Source: JBOHPP01 sp050731755 | Lineage (GTDB): Bacteria > Methylomirabilota > Methylomirabilia > Rokubacteriales > CSP1-6 | Direction of reading: 5' to 3' | DNA: 9,754 nt | Assembly (NCBI GenBank): GCA_050731755.1 | Contig: JBOHPP010000244.1 | Span: 1-9,754 of the forward strand | In this document: positions 1 to 6,450 of the stretch, piece after piece | Layout of the letters: the number at the start of each line of letters is the position of its first letter | How positions within the stretch are numbered: position 1 is the first letter of the stretch | The notes under the pieces: model-generated | What the model was told of the DNA's origin: nothing | What the model saw: only the letters and a program-made list of their open reading frames with translations | Database searches by the model: none | Program-made: the position numbers and the translations under genes

Positions 1-1048
1 GAAGGCGCGCAGCCTCGGTGCCCTTCCGGTCGGAATAGGCGAAAACGTGCAGGTACGTGAACGGCAACTCGTCGATGAGGGTGCGCGTGTGGGCGAAGTC
101 GGCGTCGCTCTCGCCCGGGAACCCGACGATGACGTCGGTGCCCAGGCCGAGGCCCGGGATGGCGTCGGCCAGCCGTTCCACCAGTCGCCGGTACATCGCC
201 GCCGTGTAAGGCCGGCGCATGCGGCGCAGCACCCGGTCGCTCCCGCTCTGCAGCGGCACGTGCAGGTGGGGGGCGATCCGCGGCGATCCGGTGACGACCT
301 CGACCAGCTGGGGTGTGAAGTACGCGGGCAGCACCGAGCTCAGCCTCACCCAGCGCAGCCCGGGGACCGCGATCATCTCACCCAGCAGCGTGGCCAGCGT
401 CGTGCGGGGCACGAGGTCGTGGCCCCAGTGGCCCAGGTCCACGCCGGTCAGCGTGACCTCGGGGTGGCCGGCGGCCACGAGCCCGAGCACCTGGTCGAGG
501 ACCGCCGCCCGCGCACGGCTGCGACTGGGGCCCCGGGCGGCCGGCACGATGCAGAACGCGCAGCGATGCTGGCAACCGTCCTGGATCTTGACGAACGCGC
601 GCGAGCGTCCGCCCACTCGGGCCAGCGGCGCCGGCGGCAGCGTCCGGACGGCGCCGATGTTGGAGACGTGGCACCGCGCACCGCGCTCGTGGCGCTCTCC
701 GGTCAGCAGTCCCTCCAGCAGCTCGGGCAGGCGGGGCTTGTCGGCGTTGCCGACCACGAGGTCGACACCCTCGAGGCGGGCCGCTGCGTCGGGATCGGTC
801 TGGGCCCAGCACCCGGTGACTACGACGCGCGCGCCCGGATGGCGGCGGACCGCGCGGTGGATCGCCTGCCGGTCGGAGACCTCGGCGCGCGCTGTGACAG
901 TGCACGTATTGACCACGACCACGTCGGCCGGCTCGTCGAAGGGGACGGCGCGGAACCCGCGCGCCTCCAGGGCCGCCTGCAGCTCCTGGGAATCCACCTG
1001 GTTGAGACGGCATCCCAGCGTGGCGAAGGCGACGGTGGGCGCGGCCAT
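1..1048 (-). CDS. mtaB: MiaB-family radical SAM tRNA methylthiotransferase, MtaB type (3' part cut by window edge)
   Basis: Predicted to add a methylthio group to C2 of t6A37 in ANN-decoding tRNAs. I translated the minus strand from the ATG at 1048; it stays open for 349 codons to the window edge. The N-terminal UPF0004 domain has ATLGCRLNQ with Cys13, VNTCTVT with Cys49 and VVVTGCWAQ with Cys80, the three ligands of the auxiliary cluster. The radical SAM core has DGCQHRCAFC (Cys159, Cys163, Cys166), then HLHVPLQSGSDRVLRRM, TDVIVGFPGES and YLHVFAYSDRKGTEAA. The LGCRLNQ and NTCTVT forms resemble MtaB more than MiaB or RimO. Family members are usually about 430 residues, so roughly 80-90 residues, including any TRAM domain, lie outside the window. 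The start shares one base with the rlmN stop (TGATG), implying translational coupling. Family is certain; the MtaB subtype is likely. Confidence 0.9.
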   Translation of the reverse strand, partial: MAAPTVAFATLGCRLNQVDSQELQAALEARGFRAVPFDEPADVVVVNTCTVTARAEVSDRQAIHRAVRRHPGARVVVTGCWAQTDPDAAARLEGVDLVVGNADKPRLPELLEGLLTGERHERGARCHVSNIGAVRTLPPAPLARVGGRSRAFVKIQDGCQHRCAFCIVPAARGPSRSRARAAVLDQVLGLVAAGHPEVTLTGVDLGHWGHDLVPRTTLATLLGEMIAVPGLRWVRLSSVLPAYFTPQLVEVVTGSPRIAPHLHVPLQSGSDRVLRRMRRPYTAAMYRRLVERLADAIPGLGLGTDVIVGFPGESDADFAHTRTLIDELPFTYLHVFAYSDRKGTEAARL

Positions 1049-2094
1049 CACGGGACGGCGACGGCGGCGGACTCCCGGAGCTGACCGCAGGCGGCCCCGA
1101 TATCCTCGCCCTTGCTCCACCGCACCGTGGTCGTGATCCCGGCATCCAGCAGGATCGACTGGAACGCCAGGATGCGGGGCAGCGGCGGACGGCGGAAACC
1201 CGATCCTTCCCAGTCGTTGAACGGGATGAGGTTGACCTTGGCCCGCACGCCGCGCAGCAGCCGGGCCAGCCGCTCGGCGTCCTCGCGGGCGTCGTTGATC
1301 CCGTCCAGCAACACGTACTCGAAGAACATTCGCTGGCGGGGCGCGAGCGGATATCGGCGCAGGGCCTCCATGAGCGCCGCGAGGTTCCAGGACCGGTTGA
1401 CCGGCATCAGCCGCGAGCGCACCTCGTCGGAGGCCGCGTGGAGCGAGATGGCGAGGTTGACCTTGAGGTTCTCCCGGCCGAGCCGCTCGATCCCCGAGAC
1501 GAGCCCCACGGTGGAGACCGTGATGCGTCGCGGCGAGTACCCCAGGCCGAGCCGGGCATCGGTCATGATGCGGATCCCAGGCACGAGCGCGCGCAGATTG
1601 GCCAGCGGCTCCCCCATCCCCATGAAGACCAGGTGGGTGGCCCGCGGCCCCTCTCCGAGCAACGCGTTGGCGGCGAGGAGTTGGCCAACGATCTCGGCGG
1701 TGCTGAGGTTGCGATCGAGTCCCATCGTCCCGGTCAGGCAAAAGGCGCAGGCGTAGCCGCACCCCACCTGGGTCGACAGGCACAGGGTAATCCGGTCGTC
1801 GTCCGGCATCATCACCGCGCTCACCCGCCGGCCGTCGTCCAGTCGGAAGACGAGCTTGCGACTGCCGTCAGCGGACGGCGTGACGCGCTCCACCTCGGGG
1901 AGCGCGATGACCGCCCGCTCGGCCAGCGCGGTCCGAAAATCCTTGGGCAGGTCGCTCATCGCCTCGAGCGAGAGCACGCCCTTGCGGTAGATCCAGGTCG
2001 CGAGCTGACGGCCGCGGTACCGGGACGCGCCCAGCGCGACCGCGAGGTCTTCCAGCTCCGACGGCAGCATGCCGATGAGGTTCACGCCGGACAT
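1048..2094 (-). CDS. rlmN: dual-specificity 23S rRNA (A2503)/tRNA (A37) C2-methyltransferase RlmN
   Basis: A cytoplasmic radical SAM enzyme that methylates C2 of A2503 in 23S rRNA and, in some bacteria, A37 of tRNAs. From the ATG at 2094 the protein has 348 residues, normal for the family. It opens with NLIGMLPSELEDL and a helical N-terminal domain. The radical SAM motif is VGCGYACAFC (Cys112, Cys116, Cys119), followed by GMGEPL (159-164), NLAISLHAASDEVRSRLMPV (213-232) and VNLIPFN (287-293). Cys336 in EDIGAACGQL matches the catalytic methyl-carrying Cys of the family. The frame is open back to 2190, but the extra 32 residues are unlike RlmN, so I take the internal ATG. No Shine-Dalgarno precedes it; a possible -10 lies seven bases upstream. 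The last base is shared with the mtaB start, so the two RNA-modification genes form an operon. Confidence 0.96.
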   Translation of the reverse strand: MSGVNLIGMLPSELEDLAVALGASRYRGRQLATWIYRKGVLSLEAMSDLPKDFRTALAERAVIALPEVERVTPSADGSRKLVFRLDDGRRVSAVMMPDDDRITLCLSTQVGCGYACAFCLTGTMGLDRNLSTAEIVGQLLAANALLGEGPRATHLVFMGMGEPLANLRALVPGIRIMTDARLGLGYSPRRITVSTVGLVSGIERLGRENLKVNLAISLHAASDEVRSRLMPVNRSWNLAALMEALRRYPLAPRQRMFFEYVLLDGINDAREDAERLARLLRGVRAKVNLIPFNDWEGSGFRRPPLPRILAFQSILLDAGITTTVRWSKGEDIGAACGQLRESAAVAVP

Positions 2095-2101
2095 CGCCCG
2101 A

Positions 2102-2110
2102 AGAATATCA
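2102..2110 (-). promoter_or_regulatory. possible extended -10 of rlmN (leaderless?)
   Basis: On the minus strand the sequence reads TGATATTCT, a TGn extension followed by TATTCT, which matches 4 of 6 bases of TATAAT. It ends seven bases before the rlmN ATG, so transcription would begin at or next to the start codon. There is no Shine-Dalgarno and no clear -35. This is a weak match made by eye. Confidence 0.3.
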
Positions 2111-2129
2111 CGAGGTGCGCAGCTGGTTT

Positions 2130-2157
2130 TCCACCGACCGTGTGAGCGGTCGGTGGA
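2130..2157. promoter_or_regulatory. perfect inverted repeat, candidate operator between rlmN and the cupin gene
   Basis: CCACCGACCG (2131-2140) is repeated inverted as CGGTCGGTGG (2147-2156) around the six-base centre TGTGAG; the T/A pair at 2130/2157 extends the arms to 11 bp. No T-run follows on either strand, so an intrinsic terminator is unlikely. It lies about 36 bases upstream of the rlmN start in a divergent intergenic region, a usual place for a dimeric regulator. The outer ends also resemble DnaA boxes: TTATCCACC on the minus strand matches 8 of 9 bases of TTATCCACA, while TTTTCCACC on the plus strand is weaker. Confidence 0.55.
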
Positions 2158-2281
2158 TAACCCTGTGGGTCCGTGGACCGCCCCGGCCACTTTTCAGCCA
2201 CTTGGAGCGCTTCGCCTACCGAGCGGGCAGTCGATGACAGGAACCCGGTGCGCCCACGGGCCGAACCGGTGCCGGGCGCTC

Positions 2282-2290
2282 TGGTAGAAT
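2282..2290 (+). promoter_or_regulatory. candidate extended -10 promoter of the cupin/CoxL-like operon
   Basis: TGGTAGAAT contains a TGn extension and TAGAAT, five of six bases of TATAAT. It ends 32 bases before the cupin ATG, giving a leader of about 26 bases with the Shine-Dalgarno inside it. No convincing -35 is visible 16-18 bases upstream, which extended -10 promoters can tolerate. Confidence 0.4.
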
Positions 2291-2291
2291 T

Positions 2292-2311
2292 CGGCGGCCG
2301 ACACGCCGCCG
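2292..2311 (+). promoter_or_regulatory. GC hairpin touching the cupin Shine-Dalgarno
   Basis: CGGCGGC (2292-2298) pairs with GCCGCCG (2305-2311) around a six-base loop. The last paired base is the first G of the ribosome binding site. It could form in a transcript starting upstream, but the predicted start near 2297 would remove half the stem. Short GC palindromes are common in sequence of this composition, so function is uncertain. Confidence 0.3.
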
Positions 2312-2317
2312 GGGAGG
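2311..2317 (+). promoter_or_regulatory. strong ribosome binding site fixing the cupin start
   Basis: GGGGAGG sits five bases before the ATG at 2323. The reading frame is open upstream to 2173, but this site and the absence of cupin-like sequence in the first 50 codons place the start at 2323. Confidence 0.85.
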
Positions 2318-2322
2318 TTCAG

Positions 2323-2817
2323 ATGACCGAGTCACTGGCCGCGCTGCTCGAACGGCAGGTCGCGAGGTTCGTCGACCGCATTCCTGACTGGGACGCCTTC
2401 GCCGACGCGCGCGTGGACGGCTACCGGCGCGCTCAGCACCGATTCATCGGCTTCGGCGCCTCGGGCAAGGCCGACGGCCGGTACATCCCGGCCGAGCACT
2501 TCACGCTGAGCGTCATGTTCGTCCCGCCCGGACAGGGCAACGCCGCGCACGCGCACGAGGTGGAAGAGGTCTTCTTCATCCTGCGCGGCACGGTGAAGGT
2601 CTTCTTCCAGGACGAGGCCGGCGGCCGGGTGGAGACCGTGCTCGGGCCGTGGGACTGTGTCTCGTGTCCGGCCAACGTGATCCACGGCTACGAGAACGTC
2701 GGCCTGGAGCCGGCGTATCTTCAAGTCATGCTGGGAAAGGCCCGCCCGGACCTCATGCAGTACGCGGACAGCGGGCTGCAGGCCCGTCGCGATGACCACC
2801 TCCGCGCCCGGGGCTAG
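2323..2817 (+). CDS. small single-domain cupin protein, function unknown
   Basis: A 164-residue soluble protein with one conserved cupin barrel (Cupin_2 type). Cupin motif 1 is AHAHEVEEVFFILRG, with metal-ligand candidates His76, His78 and Glu82; motif 2 is GPWDCVSCPANVIHGYEN, with His121. All four usual ligands are present, so it should bind a divalent metal. The N-terminal 55 residues are mostly helical and do not match a domain I know. No signal peptide or membrane segment is seen. Cupins cover dioxygenases, isomerases and sensors, so the substrate cannot be read from the sequence. The stop lies 26 bases inside the following molybdenum hydroxylase gene, so the two are probably co-translated. 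The cupin may act on the same small molecule or assist the hydroxylase, which is inference from context only. Confidence 0.88.
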   Translation: MTESLAALLERQVARFVDRIPDWDAFADARVDGYRRAQHRFIGFGASGKADGRYIPAEHFTLSVMFVPPGQGNAAHAHEVEEVFFILRGTVKVFFQDEAGGRVETVLGPWDCVSCPANVIHGYENVGLEPAYLQVMLGKARPDLMQYADSGLQARRDDHLRARG

Positions 2818-5173
2818 CGGCGCTCCGCTCGTCGGCACCTCCGTCAGGCGCAAGGAAGACCGGCGCCTCCTGATCGGAGCCGGACGGTACATCGACGATC
2901 TGATCCTGCCCGGGATGGTCCACCTGGGGCTCGTTCGCAGTCCCCACGCCCACGCGCGGATCGTCCGCGTCGACGGCGGGCCTGCCCGGAAGCTGCCCGG
3001 TGTGCTGGCGGTGCTGACGGCACGCGAGCTGCCGGAGCTCGCCGGCCCGGTGCCCGCGCTCATGAAGGAAGCGGGCTCTCGTCCGTATCACCATCCGGTG
3101 CTCGCCGCCGACCGGGTCCGCCATGTTGGCGAGGCGGTGGCCATCGTGGTGGCCGACGATCCCTATCGCCTGGCCGACGGCGTGGAGCGGGTCGTCGTCG
3201 AGTACGAGACGCTGCCGGTGGCCGCCCTGCCCGTGGTGCCTCCGGCCGTCCCGCCGGCCGTCGTACACGACGGCTGGCCCGGCAACCTCGCCGGGACCAG
3301 CACAAGCAGCGTCGGCGACACCGGCCGGGGGTTCGCCGAAGCCGACGCCGTCGTGGGGGCGCGCCTCACCTACCCGAGGCTCACGGCGATGCCGATCGAG
3401 ACTCGCGGCGTCCTGGCCGCGCCCGATCCGCTCACCGGTCGCCTCACCGTGTGGTCGTCGACCCAGGTGCCGTTCAACGTCCGGAGCGCGGTGGCCGCCA
3501 TCCTCGGGCTGCCCGAGGACACGGTGCGCGTGGTCGCGCCCGACGTCGGCGGGGGCTTCGGCGGAAAGGGGCAGGTTTATCCGGAGGACATGCTGGTGCC
3601 GGCGGTGGCGCGGCGTCTGGGCCGGCCCGTGAAGTGGATCGAGACCCGGCGAGAGCACTTCCTCACCGCCTCCGCCGACCGTGACCAGGTGCACGACGCG
3701 CGGATGGGTCTCAAGCGCGACGGCACGATCGTGGCGCTGGAAACAACCTTCACCCGCGACCACGGCGCCTACCCCACGCTGGGCGAGGCGATCACGCTCA
3801 ACACCATCAATCACCTCGTGGGACCCTACCGCATCCCCAACTACCGCGCCCTGGGGCGGAACGTTGTCACCCACAAGACCTTCGCCGCCGCCTATCGCGG
3901 CGCGGGACGGCCGGAAGCCGCCTTCGTGCTGGACCGCCTCCTCGATCGGGCGGCGCGCCAGCTCAGCCTGGATCCGGCCGAGCTCCGACGGCGCAACCTG
4001 ATCCGTCCGGAGGAAATGCCGTTCGCCACCGGCCTCACCTACCGCGACGGCGTGCCCATCGCCTACGACCCGGCCGACTACGTGGCGGCCGTCGACGAGA
4101 CGCTGCGGCGGCTCGACTACGCGGCCTGGCGCAAGGAGCAGGCGGCACGTCTCGGCACGCAATGCCCGGTCGGGATCGGGCTCAGCGCGTACGTCGAAGG
4201 CACCGGGATCGGGCCCTACGAGGGCGCCGAGGTGACGGTGGATCCCGGCGGCACCGTGTTCGTCGACATCGGCGTGTCCGCCCAGGGCCAGGCCCACGAG
4301 ACGACGCTGGCCCAGGTCTGCGCCGACCAGCTCGGCGTCCCGATCGAGCAGGTGACCGTCCGCGGCGGCGATACCCAGCTCGTGGGCTTCGGCATGGGCA
4401 CGATCGCCAGCCGGGTCGCCGCCGTCGCCGGCCCCGCTGTGGCCCGCTCGGCGCGCGAGGTCGCCCGCAAGGCCCGCCTGGTCGCCGCCGAGCTGTTCGA
4501 ATGCGCCGCGGAGGACGTCGTCGTCGCCGACGCTCACGTCTCCGTGAGAGGCGCGCCGACGCGGCGGCTGCCGCTCGGTGAGGTGGCGCGGGCCGCCGTC
4601 CGCAGCCGCGCGCTGGCCAGTGCCGGCGGCCCCGGCCTGGGCGCCTGTGTCTTCTTCTACCCGCAGACCGTCACCTGGGCCTTTGGGGCCCAGGCCGCTG
4701 TCGTGGAGGTCGATCTCGAGACGTGCGCGGTCCGGGTGCTGGCGATGGCCGTCGTCCACGACTGCGGGCGCCCCATCAACCCGATGGTCGTCGAGGGCCA
4801 GCTCCTGGGGGGCATCGTTCAGGGCCTCGGCAGCGCGCTCACCGAGGAGCTGATCCACGATGCTGAGGGCCAGCTCCTCACCGGATCGCTCATGGACTAC
4901 GCGATCCCCCGTGCCGATGACATTCCCCCGATCGACTTCGCCCACGTCGAGTTCCCGTCCGTCGTCAACGAGCTCGGGATCAAGGGCGTCGGCGAGAGCG
5001 GGATCATCGCCCCCGGGGCCGTCATCGCCAACGCCGTCGAGGACGCGCTGGCCGACTACGGCGTGGAGGTCGACCGGCTCCCCCTCACACCCGCCCGCGT
5101 GTTCGAGCTGCTCCGGCGGGCCGGCCGGTGGCCGGGCCTCGCCGGCAGGCGTCAAGCGCGCACGATGAGATAG
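2792..5173 (+). CDS. molybdopterin-binding large subunit, xanthine dehydrogenase/form II CoxL family
   Basis: A 793-residue subunit of the molybdenum hydroxylase family, which hydroxylates aldehydes, N-heterocycles or (form I CoxL) oxidises CO with a Mo-pyranopterin cofactor. Order: N-terminal hammerhead domain (about residues 20-130, RRKEDRRLLIGAGRYIDD), first cofactor-binding domain with DVGGGFGGKG (251-260), active-site loop AYRGAGR (367-373), second cofactor domain with SAQGQAHETTLAQV, and the C-terminal KGVGESG, whose Glu735 matches the catalytic base. AYRGAGR is the form II signature; true CO dehydrogenases carry AYxCSFR, so the substrate is probably an aldehyde or heterocycle rather than CO. 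No FAD or 2Fe-2S subunit gene adjoins it, and no twin-arginine signal is present. Its start lies within the cupin gene with no good ribosome site, suggesting coupling; its end overlaps the convergent kinase by 22 bases. Confidence 0.92.
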   Translation: MTTSAPGASGAPLVGTSVRRKEDRRLLIGAGRYIDDLILPGMVHLGLVRSPHAHARIVRVDGGPARKLPGVLAVLTARELPELAGPVPALMKEAGSRPYHHPVLAADRVRHVGEAVAIVVADDPYRLADGVERVVVEYETLPVAALPVVPPAVPPAVVHDGWPGNLAGTSTSSVGDTGRGFAEADAVVGARLTYPRLTAMPIETRGVLAAPDPLTGRLTVWSSTQVPFNVRSAVAAILGLPEDTVRVVAPDVGGGFGGKGQVYPEDMLVPAVARRLGRPVKWIETRREHFLTASADRDQVHDARMGLKRDGTIVALETTFTRDHGAYPTLGEAITLNTINHLVGPYRIPNYRALGRNVVTHKTFAAAYRGAGRPEAAFVLDRLLDRAARQLSLDPAELRRRNLIRPEEMPFATGLTYRDGVPIAYDPADYVAAVDETLRRLDYAAWRKEQAARLGTQCPVGIGLSAYVEGTGIGPYEGAEVTVDPGGTVFVDIGVSAQGQAHETTLAQVCADQLGVPIEQVTVRGGDTQLVGFGMGTIASRVAAVAGPAVARSAREVARKARLVAAELFECAAEDVVVADAHVSVRGAPTRRLPLGEVARAAVRSRALASAGGPGLGACVFFYPQTVTWAFGAQAAVVEVDLETCAVRVLAMAVVHDCGRPINPMVVEGQLLGGIVQGLGSALTEELIHDAEGQLLTGSLMDYAIPRADDIPPIDFAHVEFPSVVNELGIKGVGESGIIAPGAVIANAVEDALADYGVEVDRLPLTPARVFELLRRAGRWPGLAGRRQARTMR

Positions 5174-6450
5174 AGGTCCAGCAGGTTCGTGTTCGTGGGG
5201 CCGGTGACCAGAAGGTCGCCGCTCGCTCTCAGGAAGGTGTAGGCGTCGTTGTCGTCGAGCGCCCGCTGTGGGTCGAGCCCGGCTGCCCGGCCGCGCTCCA
5301 GCGTGCCGGCGTCCACGAGACCGCCCGCAGCATCGGTCGGCCCGTCGGTGCCGTCGGTCCCGGCGGCGAGGACGACGCGATCGTCGCCAAGGTCGAGGGC
5401 GAGCGCGGCGGCGAGAGCGAACTCCTGGCAGCGCCCGCCCCGGCCCCGGCCGCGCACCGTGACGGTCGTCTCACCGCCCGCGATCAGGCAGGCTGGACGA
5501 ACCAGGCCTCGCGCGCAGCTCAGCACGTAGCGGGCGGCCTCGCCGGCCTCACCTTCCAGCGCCCGAGGCAGGACGTACGGCTGGTAGCCGAGGTTCTCGG
5601 CAGCATCGGCGGCAGCCGACACGATGTCCTCGTTGTTCCCGACGATGACGTTCGTCACGCCCTCGAAGATGAGGTCTCCGGGCTTCGGCGTTTCCTCGAC
5701 CTCACCGCGCGCTCCGGCAACCAGGCGCGCCAGGATGGCAGCGGGCGTGCGCTCTCGCACCGCCCGCCTTTCGAGCACGGCCAGCGCGTCGGCGAATGTC
5801 GTTGGATCGGGAGCGGTGGGACCCGAGGCGATCACATCCAGAGGATCGCCGATGACATCGGAGAGGATCAGGGCCAGCACGGGGGCCGGCCAGGCCGCAC
5901 GGGCGAGCTGACCTCCCTTGAAGAGCGACAGATGCTTGCGCACCGCGTTCAGCTCGTTGATCGTCGCCCCGGCGGACAGCAGGAGCCTCGTCACCGACTG
6001 CTTTTCCTCCAGGGTCAGGGGTGGCGCTGGCGCAGGGGTAAGGGCTGATCCACCGCCGGAGATCAGAAAAAGGATGAGGTCGTTCTGACCGGCGCTCCGG
6101 GCCAGCTTCAGCAGTCCCGCCGCCGCCGCCTGACCGCGGGCGTCGGGCACCGGATGACCGGCCTCGGCCACCAGGACGCAGCGGGTGGGAGCGGTGTAGC
6201 CATCCTTGACGACGACCAGGCCCTGAGCGATGCGATCACCGAGCGCACCCTCCACGGCCCCGGCCATGGCCGCGCCGGCCTTGCCGCAGCCGAGGACGAT
6301 CAGGCGGTCGAGCCGGCGGAGGTCGAACGCGCGGTCTTCCACTGCCAGCATGGACCCCTCAAGAGTGAGAGCGTCCCGAACGAGAGGTTCGACGTTCGCG
6401 GCGGCGAGCGCGGCGTCCCAGATGGCCCGGGTCGCCTCCCGCGGCGTCAC
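5152..6450 (-). CDS. glycerate 2-kinase (DUF4147/MOFRL family)
   Basis: Predicted to phosphorylate D-glycerate with ATP to 2-phosphoglycerate, linking hydroxypyruvate/tartronate semialdehyde metabolism to lower glycolysis. The 432-residue length is normal. The N-terminal DUF4147 domain shows VLGCGKA (52-58), SGGGSAL (131-137), NAVRKHLS (168-175) followed by FKGG, and GDPLDVIASGPTAPD (201-215). The C-terminal MOFRL domain (about 320-425) has GGETTVTV (325-332), GRGGRCQEFAL, AAGTDGTDGPTDAAGG and TGPTNTNLLDL. The usual GGRNQE appears as GGRCQE (Cys341). The start codon is GTG: it lies in the GTGA overlap with the aminotransferase stop, with no separate ribosome site, so translation is probably coupled. 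Homologues are called TtuD, GckA or Gck; I give no symbol because the pathway is not shown here. Confidence 0.93.
   Translation of the reverse strand: MTPREATRAIWDAALAAANVEPLVRDALTLEGSMLAVEDRAFDLRRLDRLIVLGCGKAGAAMAGAVEGALGDRIAQGLVVVKDGYTAPTRCVLVAEAGHPVPDARGQAAAAGLLKLARSAGQNDLILFLISGGGSALTPAPAPPLTLEEKQSVTRLLLSAGATINELNAVRKHLSLFKGGQLARAAWPAPVLALILSDVIGDPLDVIASGPTAPDPTTFADALAVLERRAVRERTPAAILARLVAGARGEVEETPKPGDLIFEGVTNVIVGNNEDIVSAAADAAENLGYQPYVLPRALEGEAGEAARYVLSCARGLVRPACLIAGGETTVTVRGRGRGGRCQEFALAAALALDLGDDRVVLAAGTDGTDGPTDAAGGLVDAGTLERGRAAGLDPQRALDDNDAYTFLRASGDLLVTGPTNTNLLDLYLIVRA

Noticed and set aside
2130..2157. The intergenic inverted repeat as an intrinsic terminator.
   Set aside because: Neither strand has a T-run after the stem, and the site lies upstream of both divergent genes, not downstream of any.
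2753..5155. An 800-codon open frame antisense to the CoxL-like gene.
   Set aside because: It mirrors the gene on the other strand, is rich in Asp, Gly, His and Arg as expected of reverse-complement high-GC codons, and shows no recognisable domain.
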